This document shows, piece by piece, positions 1 to 6,377 of a stretch of 9,114 nt of DNA (position 1 is its first letter; the number at the start of each line of letters is the position of its first letter). The notes below the pieces were generated by a model, which was not told the origin of the DNA, made no database searches, and worked only from the letters and a program-made list of their open reading frames with translations. This DNA is from an uncultured Actinomycetes bacterium. GTDB lineage: Bacteria; Actinomycetota; Actinomycetes; S36-B12. A program made the translations under genes and the position numbers. The stretch lies in the NCBI GenBank assembly GCA_903848435.1, contig CAINGG010000076.1, positions 1-9,114 on the forward strand. The letters run 5' to 3'.

Positions 1-671
1 ACCATCTGCGGGGTGGGATGCGAGACGAGCAGGCGCCCCGTGTCGCGATCGCCGGTGATGACGTTGAGGACACCCGGAGGCAGGATCTCGGCCTCGGTGA
101 TGAGCTCGGCCATGCGCACAGTGGAGACGGGGGTGGTGTCGGAAGGCTTGAGCACGACCGTGTTGCCAGCGGCAATGGCCGGTGCGTACTTCCAGACCGC
201 CATCATCATCGGGTAGTTCCACGGCGTGACCTGGCCGATGACGCCGATGGGCTCGCGGCGGATGATCGAGGTGAAACCCTTCATGTATTCGCCGGCCGCG
301 CGGCCTTCGAGCACGCGCGCCGCGCCCGCGAAGAAGCGGATCTGATCGACCATCGGCGGGATCTCCTCCGACGCCGTGACGGCAATGGGCTTGCCGGTGT
401 TCTCGCTCTCCAGGGCCACCAGCTCGTCGGCGTGCTCCTCGAACAGATCGGCGATGGCCAGCAGCGCCTTCTGCCGCTCCGATGGCGTGGAGTCGCGCCA
501 GGTCTCGAAGGCGTCCGCGGCCGCGGCATAGGCGCGATCGACATCCTCCGGACCTGACACCGGCGCCGCGGCGAAGACAGCGCCCGTCGAAGGATTGACG
601 AGGTCCTGGGTCTGCCCACTGGAGGCCGCGACCTTCTCCCCGCCGATGATGTTGTTGAGGACTCTGCTCAC
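1..671 (-). CDS. Aldehyde dehydrogenase, gamma-aminobutyraldehyde type (N-terminal part, cut by left edge)
   Basis: The first 223 residues of an NAD(P)-dependent aldehyde dehydrogenase of usually 470-500 residues are present; the rest, including the catalytic Cys and general-base Glu, lies beyond the left edge. Visible family marks are the oxyanion-hole Asn in TPWNYP (N152), the cofactor-binding Lys in LKPSD (K175), and a G-x4-G segment (G207, G212) in the coenzyme fold. The stretch YMKGFTSIIRREPIGVIGQ followed by TPWNYPMMMAVWK is very like actinobacterial 4-aminobutyraldehyde dehydrogenases, which oxidise the amino-aldehyde from putrescine to GABA in the cytosol. The start is a GTG at 671, chosen because AGGA lies 5 bases upstream. 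The gene diverges from an aminotransferase/amine-oxidase operon that would make its substrate. ALDH family membership is nearly certain. The exact aldehyde (4-aminobutanal, 5-aminopentanal or the gamma-glutamyl form) is inferred from similarity and context. Confidence 0.9.
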   Translation of the reverse strand, partial: MSRVLNNIIGGEKVAASSGQTQDLVNPSTGAVFAAAPVSGPEDVDRAYAAAADAFETWRDSTPSERQKALLAIADLFEEHADELVALESENTGKPIAVTASEEIPPMVDQIRFFAGAARVLEGRAAGEYMKGFTSIIRREPIGVIGQVTPWNYPMMMAVWKYAPAIAAGNTVVLKPSDTTPVSTVRMAELITEAEILPPGVLNVITGDRDTGRLLVSHPTPQM

Positions 672-676
672 GTCAG

Positions 677-680
677 TCCT
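677..680 (-). promoter_or_regulatory. Ribosome binding site deciding the GTG start of the aldehyde dehydrogenase
   Basis: On the minus strand, AGGA is followed by CTGAC and then GTG. This 5-base spacing to a non-ATG start fixes the N-terminus at VSRVLNN. No in-frame ATG with a comparable site is seen nearby. Confidence 0.6.
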
Positions 681-722
681 TTGCGACCCGGGGCCCGCCA
701 CTTCGGCCGGCCTGGAGGGCTC

Positions 723-728
723 ACGCTA
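723..728 (-). promoter_or_regulatory. Candidate -10 box for the aldehyde dehydrogenase gene
   Basis: TAGCGT on the minus strand fits the actinobacterial TANNNT -10 pattern and would give a leader of roughly 45 bases before the GTG start. Its -35 position would fall inside the 735-760 dyad. No convincing -35 hexamer is visible, and short TANNNT matches occur by chance, so this is only a candidate. Confidence 0.25.
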
Positions 729-734
729 GCGCTG

Positions 735-760
735 GGAGTCCGTGCCCGGGCAGGGACTCC
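735..760. promoter_or_regulatory. 26-base near-perfect dyad, candidate operator of the divergent amine locus
   Basis: The outer arms are GGAGTCC (735-741) and GGACTCC (754-760). Between them lies the perfect palindrome TGCCCGGGCA (743-752), flanked on each side by a single G (742, 753). Read outward from the centre, 12 of 13 pairs match, and the only mismatch is G742/G753. The dyad sits in the 127-base spacer between divergent genes, where the -35 regions of promoters facing either way would lie (candidate -10 boxes at 723-728 minus and 763-768 plus). This layout suits a dimeric repressor or activator controlling both transcripts. A transcription terminator is unlikely here because no gene ends nearby. 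The symmetry is seen directly; the operator role is inference, and I do not recognise the sequence as a known regulator's site. Confidence 0.55.
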
Positions 761-762
761 TC

Positions 763-768
763 TAGTCT
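763..768 (+). promoter_or_regulatory. Candidate -10 box for the aminotransferase operon
   Basis: TAGTCT fits TANNNT, lies 2 bases past the 735-760 dyad, and would give a short leader of about 25 bases before the ATG at 799, which is preceded by AAGGGA at 790-795. No clear -35 hexamer is seen; its position would be covered by the dyad. Confidence 0.3.
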
Positions 769-798
769 GGGTGCCACACCCACTCCGGCAAGGGACCT

Positions 799-2202
799 AT
801 GACCACCGACCCGCAGTACGTGACTGAGTCCGGCGACGACCGCCTGGCGCAGGCGGCCCAGCGCCACCTGTGGATGCACTTCACCCGCCACTCCATCTAC
901 GAGACCGGCGAGGGCCACGTGCCGGTGATCGTGCGCGGCGAGGGGCCCTACATCTGGGACGACCAGGGGCGCCGCTACCTCGACGGCCTGGCGGGCCTGT
1001 TCGTCGTCCAGGCCGGACACGGCCGCAAGGAGCTCGCGGCGGCCGGCGCACGGCAGGGAGAGGAACTGGCGTTCTTCCCGGTCTGGTCCTACGCGCATCC
1101 GCGCGCCATCGAGCTCGCGGAGCGCCTTGCTCATTACGCGCCCGGCGATCTCAACCGCGTGTTCTTCACCACGGGTGGCGGCGAAGCCGTCGAGAGTGCC
1201 TGGAAGCTGGCCAAGCAGTACTTCAAGCTCACCGGCAAGCCGATGAAGCACAAGGTGATCAGCCGGACGATCGCTTATCACGGCACACCGCACGGAGCCC
1301 TGTCGATCACCGGGCTGACCACCGCCAAGGAGTACTTCGAGCCGCTCGTGCCCAGCGGCATCAAGGTGCCCAACACCAACTTCTACCGGGCTCCCGAGGA
1401 ATATCGCTACGACGAGAAGGCCTTTGGCCTGTGGGCTGCCGAGCGTATCCGCGAGGCCATCGAGTTCGAGGGTGCCAACACCGTGGCGGCGGTCTTCCTC
1501 GAGCCCGTCCAGAACTCCGGCGGCTGCATTCCCCCGCCCCCGGGCTACCTCGAGCGGGTGCGAGAGATCTGCGACGAGAACGACGTCCTCCTCGTGGCCG
1601 ACGAGACCATCACGGCGTTCGGGCGCATCGGTGACATCTTCGCCATCAAGCGCTTCGGCGTGCAGCCGGACATCATCACCTGCGCCAAGGGCATGACCTC
1701 CGGCTACGCACCCGCTGGCGCGATGATCGCCAGCGAGCGTCTCTTCGAGCCGTTCAAGCACGGCAAGACCTCGTTCCTGCACGGCTACACCTGGGGCGGG
1801 CATCCCGTCTCCAGCGCCGTGGCCCTGGCCAACCTCGACCTCTTCGAGCGCGAGGGCATCATCGAACACGTTCGCGACAACGAAGGCGCCTTCCGTCGAA
1901 CGCTGGAGAAGCTCTACGACCTGCCCATCGTCGGTGACGTGCGTGGAGCCGGGTTCTTCTACGGCATCGAGCTCGTCAAGGACAAGGAGACGCGCGAGAC
2001 GTTCGACGACGACGAGTCCGAGCGCCTCCTGCGTGGCTTCCTCGACAAGGCCCTCTTTGACAACGGCCTGTACTGCCGGGCCGACGATCGCGGCGACCCC
2101 GTCGTCCAGCTCGCGCCTCCGCTGATCTGCGACCAGTCCCACTTCGACGAAATGGAGCAGATCCTGCGGCACGTGCTGACCGAGGCGTGGGCTCGGCTAT
2201 GA
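799..2202 (+). CDS. Class III (omega) aminotransferase, putrescine/diamine type
   Basis: A 467-residue PLP-dependent fold-type I aminotransferase of the class III family, close to the usual length. It should move the terminal amino group of a diamine to pyruvate or 2-oxoglutarate, giving an amino-aldehyde. Visible marks are a TTGGGEAVESA segment (124-134) at the PLP-phosphate site, E235 in LEPVQNSGG, the pyridine-nitrogen Asp D268 in ADETITAFGR, the Schiff-base Lys K297 in TCAKGMTSGY, HGYTWGGHP (328-336), and R382 in VRGAG as a candidate carboxylate-binding Arg. The residue after D-E is Thr270, where Val is the norm. The ATG at 799 has AAGGGA just upstream. It is the first gene of an operon: its TGA overlaps the next start as ATGA. 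Its divergent neighbour is an amino-aldehyde dehydrogenase, which supports a polyamine role. Related enzymes act on taurine, beta-alanine or other omega-amino acids, so the substrate is inferred. Confidence 0.9.
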   Translation: MTTDPQYVTESGDDRLAQAAQRHLWMHFTRHSIYETGEGHVPVIVRGEGPYIWDDQGRRYLDGLAGLFVVQAGHGRKELAAAGARQGEELAFFPVWSYAHPRAIELAERLAHYAPGDLNRVFFTTGGGEAVESAWKLAKQYFKLTGKPMKHKVISRTIAYHGTPHGALSITGLTTAKEYFEPLVPSGIKVPNTNFYRAPEEYRYDEKAFGLWAAERIREAIEFEGANTVAAVFLEPVQNSGGCIPPPPGYLERVREICDENDVLLVADETITAFGRIGDIFAIKRFGVQPDIITCAKGMTSGYAPAGAMIASERLFEPFKHGKTSFLHGYTWGGHPVSSAVALANLDLFEREGIIEHVRDNEGAFRRTLEKLYDLPIVGDVRGAGFFYGIELVKDKETRETFDDDESERLLRGFLDKALFDNGLYCRADDRGDPVVQLAPPLICDQSHFDEMEQILRHVLTEAWARL

Positions 2203-2870
2203 CCGAGGCTCTTCCCGCTCCCGGCTCCACACCCCGCACGCGCGTGAAGCGCATCCCCGAGAAGGCCGTGACCGAGCGTGATGTCGCCTACGCCATCCTC
2301 GATGCGGGCCTCGTCGCGCACGTCGCCGTCGTCACCGACGATCAGCCCTATGTCGTGCCTGTCGGCTACGCCCGCCGCGACGACGAGATCGTCTTCCACG
2401 GCTCCAGCGCCTCGCGCCTGTTCAAGTCCCTGGCCAAGGGTGCCCCGACCTGCGTGACCGTGACCCTTCTCGACGGCCTCGTGCTCGCGCGCAGCCTGTT
2501 CGAGTCCTCCATGCACTACCGAACCGTGATGGCCCTGGGCACCTGCCGCGAGCTCACGGGCCAGGAGGAGATCGACGCCCTGCTCGACCTGTCCGAGCAC
2601 CTGATGCCCGGTCGCATGCAGGAGGCCCGCCAGCCAGCGCCCCAGGAACTCAAGGCCACCACGACTCTGGCCCTGCCCCTCGACGAGATCTCGGTCAAGG
2701 TCGGCAATCGTCCGCCCGAGGACGTTCCGGAAGACCTCGTCGATCCGGTGTACTCGCGGATCTGGGCGGGCTGGGTGCCGATCACCGAGTCCTACGGCGA
2801 GCCGGTAGCCGACGAACTCGCGGCCGGCATTCCCGTGCCCGACTACGTCATGCGGTGGCGACGGGCATGA
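2199..2870 (+). CDS. Pyridoxamine 5'-phosphate oxidase-like FMN split-barrel protein (NimA-like)
   Basis: A 223-residue flavin-binding split-barrel protein. The run HVAVVTDDQPYVVPVGY (41-57), HGSSASRLF (67-75), CVTVTLLDGLVLARSLFESS (85-104) and MHYRTVMALG (105-114) is typical of the NimA-like branch of the PNPOx family. WAGWVP (189-194) is a conserved late motif. The start is set at the ATG whose ATGA overlaps the aminotransferase stop; a GTG four codons earlier is in frame but less likely. No clear separate ribosome site is seen, so translation probably depends on coupling. Members of this branch reduce nitro compounds, bind heme or F420, or have no known job; true PdxH enzymes have other signatures. 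Being locked between a PLP enzyme and an FAD oxidase hints at a role in cofactor or amine chemistry, but that is inference. The family is fairly sure; the function is unknown. Confidence 0.85.
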   Translation: MTEALPAPGSTPRTRVKRIPEKAVTERDVAYAILDAGLVAHVAVVTDDQPYVVPVGYARRDDEIVFHGSSASRLFKSLAKGAPTCVTVTLLDGLVLARSLFESSMHYRTVMALGTCRELTGQEEIDALLDLSEHLMPGRMQEARQPAPQELKATTTLALPLDEISVKVGNRPPEDVPEDLVDPVYSRIWAGWVPITESYGEPVADELAAGIPVPDYVMRWRRA

Positions 2871-4234
2871 CATCGCTGTGGTGGGACACCCTCCCGCCCG
2901 ATCTGCTCGCCCCGATCGGCCCGCGGCTCGAGGGCGATGTCGATGCCGACGTCGTCATCGTCGGCGCGGGCTACACCGGCCTGTGGACGGCGTACTACCT
3001 GCTGACGACATCCCCAGGAATCCGCGTCGCGGTGGTCGAGGCACAGTACGCCGGCTTCGGTGCCAGCGGCCGCAACGGCGGTTGGGCGTCGGCTCTCTTT
3101 CCCGCCTCGCTCGACGCCGTCGCGCGCGTCGGTGACCGCGACGGCGCGATCCGGCAGCAGCGCACGATGTTCGACACCGTCGACGAAATCGGCCGAGTGG
3201 CAACTGCCGAGGGCTGGGATATCCATTGGGCGAAGGGCGGCACGATCGTCGCCGCCCGTACCCCGCTGCAGTGGAAGCGTGCGCAGGAGGAGATCGCGCA
3301 CTGGCGCGAGTGGGGATTCGGCGAAGGGGACGCCGCTCTCCTAGGGCCGCAGGAATCCCGGCGCATCCTCAATGGCACCGATGTCATGGGCGCGACCTAC
3401 ACCCCGCACTGCGCCGCCATCCACCCTGCGCGACTCGTGCGCCATCTGGCCCGCACGGTTGCCGCGCGCGGAGGTCGGATTTACGAGCAGAGCCCGGTGA
3501 CATCCCTGGAGCCGGGACGTGTGCGCACCGAGCGCGGCAGCGTCAAGGCAACCCATGTCGTGCGAGCCACCGAGGGCTACACGTCGATGCTCCCGGGGTA
3601 CCGCCGCGCCATGGCCCCGGTCTACTCGCTGATGATCGCCACCGAGCCGCTCAGCGCGGCCGACTGGGATCGGATCGGCCTGGAGGAGCGCGCGACGTTC
3701 TCCGATGGCCGCCACCTCATCATCTACGGCCAGCGAACCGCCGATGGACGCTTCGCGTTCGGAGGCCGAGGGGCCCCGTATCACTTCGGCTCGCGCATCA
3801 AGCCCGAGTACGACCGAGATCCACGCGTGTTCGCCGAACTCTGGCGATGCCTCACGGACCTGTTCCCGCACCTCGCCGGACGCGCGGTGACCCACTCGTG
3901 GGGTGGTGCCGTCGGAGTCCCACGCGACTGGTTCGCGTCGTGCGGGCTCGATCGAGCCACCGGCATGGCGTGGGGCGGCGGCTATGTGGGCGATGGGGTC
4001 GGCACGTCCAACCTCGCGGGCCGTACCCTCGCCGACCTGCTGTGCGAGCGCTCGACCGAGCTCACGTCGCTGCCCTGGGTAGGCCACCGTTCGCCCGACT
4101 GGGAGCCCGAGCCGATCAGATGGTTCGGCGCCAATCTCGGCCTGCGGGTCATGGGAAGCGCCGACCACGTCGAGGCACGCACGGGCCGCCCGGCACGGCG
4201 CGCGAAGGTCTTCAGTCGCTTCCTGGGCGAGTGA
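2867..4234 (+). CDS. FAD-dependent amine oxidoreductase, DAO family, gamma-glutamylputrescine oxidase (PuuB)-like
   Basis: A 455-residue flavoprotein of the D-amino-acid-oxidase (DAO/GlpO) fold. The N-terminal dinucleotide-binding motif is VGAGYTG (32-38), with the ribose-binding Glu at E58 (VVEA). GASGRNGGW (65-73) is the flavin-contact motif shared with PuuB-type amine oxidases, and the C-terminal FAD-binding glycine segment is GGGYVGDGVGTSN (370-382). It should oxidise the amino group of a modified or free polyamine to an aldehyde with release of ammonia and peroxide. The start is the ATG that overlaps the preceding TGA as ATGA; a GTG four codons earlier is possible but less likely. It is the third gene of the operon. 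No gamma-glutamylputrescine synthetase is in the window, so it is open whether the substrate is glutamylated. Sarcosine- or glycine-oxidase-like activity is an alternative. Confidence 0.85.
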   Translation: MTSLWWDTLPPDLLAPIGPRLEGDVDADVVIVGAGYTGLWTAYYLLTTSPGIRVAVVEAQYAGFGASGRNGGWASALFPASLDAVARVGDRDGAIRQQRTMFDTVDEIGRVATAEGWDIHWAKGGTIVAARTPLQWKRAQEEIAHWREWGFGEGDAALLGPQESRRILNGTDVMGATYTPHCAAIHPARLVRHLARTVAARGGRIYEQSPVTSLEPGRVRTERGSVKATHVVRATEGYTSMLPGYRRAMAPVYSLMIATEPLSAADWDRIGLEERATFSDGRHLIIYGQRTADGRFAFGGRGAPYHFGSRIKPEYDRDPRVFAELWRCLTDLFPHLAGRAVTHSWGGAVGVPRDWFASCGLDRATGMAWGGGYVGDGVGTSNLAGRTLADLLCERSTELTSLPWVGHRSPDWEPEPIRWFGANLGLRVMGSADHVEARTGRPARRAKVFSRFLGE

Positions 4235-4237
4235 GGC

Positions 4238-6277
4238 CTACGTCGGCTCGCAGTCCGTGGCGATGATGTTCTGGACATCGGCAGGCGTCACCGAGGACTG
4301 ACCCGTCCACGTCGCGACATCATCGAGCACCTTGCGCTCCTTCTCGGCGCGCGCCTCCGGGCCGACGACTTCCTCGGCTTCCATCCAGCGGCGCTTGGTC
4401 TCCCAGCCCAGCTCGCGCTGACGCAGGGCCTTTTGCACCTTGGTCATTTGCTCATCGGTCGCATCGAGGCGCCAGACGCCGCGCAGTGCCTCGGGCAGCT
4501 CCAGCCGGTAGTCGTGACCACCCTCGACGAATACGCCGGGCGTCGGCGCCAGGGCATTGAGCATGTCGATGAACGTCGCGAAGAAGGTCGTGACCGGCCA
4601 CCAGATGGTGTGGCGCGGCGAGCCGGGCGGCCGCTTGCCCCACGGACCCAACCACGCGGGTCGCTTCCAGAGCACGGGGGTCCAGAACTTCGGGATGGGA
4701 TCGTCGCCGTTCTGCAGCAGCAGGTAGCGCACGCGCAATTGCTCGTCGGGGGGCAACTGGGTCCAGTCTCCGATCCACCGCGGCAGGTAGATCTCGCCGG
4801 GACCCACGGCCGGCGGCGCGGATACGGTGCGGTCGCCCCACAGCTGCTGACGCCACTTGGTCGCCTCGGGCGTACCGATCCACAAGCCAGCCTCGAGGCC
4901 CAGGCTCTCGGGCCCGAAGACGCCCATGCCCTCGAACATCTCCTCGCTGACCTGGGAGCCCAGGCTCTCGCCGAAGAGGAAGACGCGCGGTCGATCCTTG
5001 GGCTTCATGGCCGCCAGCCGGGTCGCGATACCGGCGAAGACCATCCGCGTCTGGTCGGTGCCGCGCTTGACATCGGAGAGAGACAGCGACGAGGGCAGCA
5101 CGGAGTACTGGATCGCCATGCTCGCGCAATTGCCGCGCGTCAGGTACTCGAACGTCTCGCAGGCGACGTAGTTGACGTAGCCCGAGCCGGTCGGCGACCA
5201 CAGGGCGACGAAGGGCCGCTCGAGTGCTTTGGTGCGGTCGATCTCATCGAGCAGAACCTGGGCACGTCCCTCGTTGGTGGAAGCGCTCGACAGGCTGGCG
5301 TAGATACGGATGGGCTGCGTGGCGGGCTCACCCATGATCGACGAGATTCCCTCGGGCCGGAGCACCATGCTGAGCCAGCGACGACCCTCGCGGCTCTGAT
5401 CGGCCCACGCCCGCCCGGACACCGGCGACCCGGTGATCTCGGGGATGTCTGGCGGCACCGCGTGCGCGGGCTCCATGCCCTCCCCCGCGGAATTGAGTTG
5501 ACGATCCACGAGCTTCAGCCCCACGGCACCGACGACACCCGTGGCGAGGAAGGACAAACCGCGCGCGATGGTGGCGTGGTCCTCGGGTTCGCCGCCGAAG
5601 AGGGAGGCCACACCCCGGCTCCACAGGCGGGTCAGCCGGGACTCGGCGGCCGCCAGGCCGAGCAGGGTGCCGGTGACGGCAAGGCCGATTCCGGTGGCCG
5701 TGATCGGGTTGACCGTGAGGTCCTGGTCCTGGGCGAGGTCACCGCCACGATCGGAGCGGAACGGCCCAAGCTCGAGTGCGCCGATCTGCTGGCCGAACAG
5801 GCGCGTGACGCCGTAGACGCCACCGCCGAGCGCAGCGACCGTGCCGGTCGTCGTGAGGACGCGGACCGGCGTACTCGGGATCTCCTCGATCGCGCGCGAT
5901 GCCATGCCGGAGGCTGCGGCGGCCGCGAGCGCACCGGAGGCCAGGCGTGCCGCGGAGCGCCACGCGGGCTCGTGCTCGCGCCAGGCGAGCAGGCGATTGG
6001 CGGCCACTGCGCCGAGCACGACGAGCGCATCGCCGGCCACCTGGCCGCGCTTGCCACCGACGCGCGAGCCCAGGGAGCTGAGGGCGCTGTGCGCCGCCAC
6101 TCCCCAGGAGTACCCGGCCAGGCCGGACACGCCGGTGATGATCCCCTGGTCGACGCTGCGCCTCGTGAGCAGATTGGGCTGGTACGACATGCCGACATTG
6201 ACCGCGGCGAGCATGAGGCCCGCCCGCGAGGAGGGATCCAGATCCCGGGGGACCCGGATGCGAGAGAGCAGTGACAT
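4238..6277 (-). CDS. Membrane-anchored alpha/beta-hydrolase (Abhydrolase_9-like, PF10081/PF15420)
   Basis: A 679-residue protein in two halves. Residues 1-260 hold several hydrophobic stretches (about 43-63, 80-98, 107-127, 140-163, 190-212, 240-257) with few charges, so a multi-pass membrane domain is likely. Residues about 320-600 form an alpha/beta-hydrolase resembling PF10081: IRIYASLSSAST (323-334), SPTGSGYVN (361-369), the nucleophile elbow GESLGS with S438, QNGDDPIPKFW (522-532) supplying a candidate acid (D525/D526), and GGHDY with H588. A charged, helix-prone tail (about 605-655) follows. The start is the ATG at 6277, with AGGA 8 bases upstream; longer in-frame readings add 47 low-complexity residues and are not favoured. 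Family members are mostly uncharacterised membrane proteins, with lipid or ester hydrolysis presumed. It stands alone on its strand, converging on the amine oxidase with a 3-base gap, so context gives no clear substrate. Confidence 0.85.
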   Translation of the reverse strand: MSLLSRIRVPRDLDPSSRAGLMLAAVNVGMSYQPNLLTRRSVDQGIITGVSGLAGYSWGVAAHSALSSLGSRVGGKRGQVAGDALVVLGAVAANRLLAWREHEPAWRSAARLASGALAAAAASGMASRAIEEIPSTPVRVLTTTGTVAALGGGVYGVTRLFGQQIGALELGPFRSDRGGDLAQDQDLTVNPITATGIGLAVTGTLLGLAAAESRLTRLWSRGVASLFGGEPEDHATIARGLSFLATGVVGAVGLKLVDRQLNSAGEGMEPAHAVPPDIPEITGSPVSGRAWADQSREGRRWLSMVLRPEGISSIMGEPATQPIRIYASLSSASTNEGRAQVLLDEIDRTKALERPFVALWSPTGSGYVNYVACETFEYLTRGNCASMAIQYSVLPSSLSLSDVKRGTDQTRMVFAGIATRLAAMKPKDRPRVFLFGESLGSQVSEEMFEGMGVFGPESLGLEAGLWIGTPEATKWRQQLWGDRTVSAPPAVGPGEIYLPRWIGDWTQLPPDEQLRVRYLLLQNGDDPIPKFWTPVLWKRPAWLGPWGKRPPGSPRHTIWWPVTTFFATFIDMLNALAPTPGVFVEGGHDYRLELPEALRGVWRLDATDEQMTKVQKALRQRELGWETKRRWMEAEEVVGPEARAEKERKVLDDVATWTGQSSVTPADVQNIIATDCEPT

Positions 6278-6289
6278 GCCGCACATCCT

Positions 6290-6320
6290 GGCGCATGGCC
6301 CCGCGGCTCGGGCATGCGCC
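6290..6320. promoter_or_regulatory. Inverted repeat, 8-base arms, upstream of the hydrolase gene
   Basis: GGCGCATG (6290-6297) and CATGCGCC (6313-6320) are perfect inverted copies separated by a GC-rich 15-base spacer, with half-sites centred 23 bases apart (about two helix turns). It lies immediately upstream of the hydrolase ribosome site (AGGA, 6286-6289 on the minus strand). It could be an operator bound by a dimer. If transcription starts beyond it, it could instead be a hairpin in the 5' leader that limits translation. The symmetry is direct; the role is inference. Confidence 0.4.
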
Positions 6321-6339
6321 TCTGGCGGGCCCTGGAATA

Positions 6340-6361
6340 CTGGCCGAGCCGGACCGGCCAG
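6340..6361. promoter_or_regulatory. Inverted repeat, 7-base arms, candidate operator of the glutaryl-CoA dehydrogenase gene
   Basis: CTGGCCG (6340-6346) and CGGCCAG (6355-6361) are perfect inverted copies around an 8-base centre that itself contains CCGG (6349-6352). A weak -10-like AATACT (6336-6341) overlaps the left arm, and the ribosome site starts 6 bases beyond the right arm. A regulator bound here would block transcription start of the dehydrogenase gene. Palindromes of G and C arise readily in such GC-rich DNA, so confidence is moderate. Confidence 0.4.
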
Positions 6362-6367
6362 GCCACC

Positions 6368-6373
6368 AGGAGG
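6368..6373 (+). promoter_or_regulatory. Strong ribosome binding site deciding the GTG start of gcdH
   Basis: AGGAGG followed by ACCC and then GTG at 6378. This full Shine-Dalgarno match fixes the start; the open frame runs far upstream but without a comparable site. Confidence 0.75.
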
Positions 6374-6377
6374 ACCC

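Noticed and set aside
735..760. The divergent-spacer dyad as an intrinsic terminator
   Set aside because: No T run follows and no gene ends nearby; both flanking genes start from this spacer, so an operator is more likely.
721..2172. 483-codon open frame on the minus strand
   Set aside because: It lies wholly antisense to the well-supported aminotransferase and shows no recognisable motif; such frames arise from third-position G/C in GC-rich genes.
2187..2198. Upstream GTG start for the split-barrel protein
   Set aside because: The ATG at 2199 gives the common ATGA overlap with the preceding stop; the GTG has no better ribosome site.
2855..2866. Upstream GTG start for the FAD amine oxidase
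   Set aside because: The ATG at 2867 overlaps the preceding stop as ATGA and begins MTSLWWDTLP, a typical N-terminus for this group.
4433..6274. 613-codon open frame on the plus strand
   Set aside because: It mirrors the membrane hydrolase gene. The composition (Arg, Gly, Asp, His rich, no hydrophobic core pattern) is that of an antisense shadow, and it has no plausible start site.
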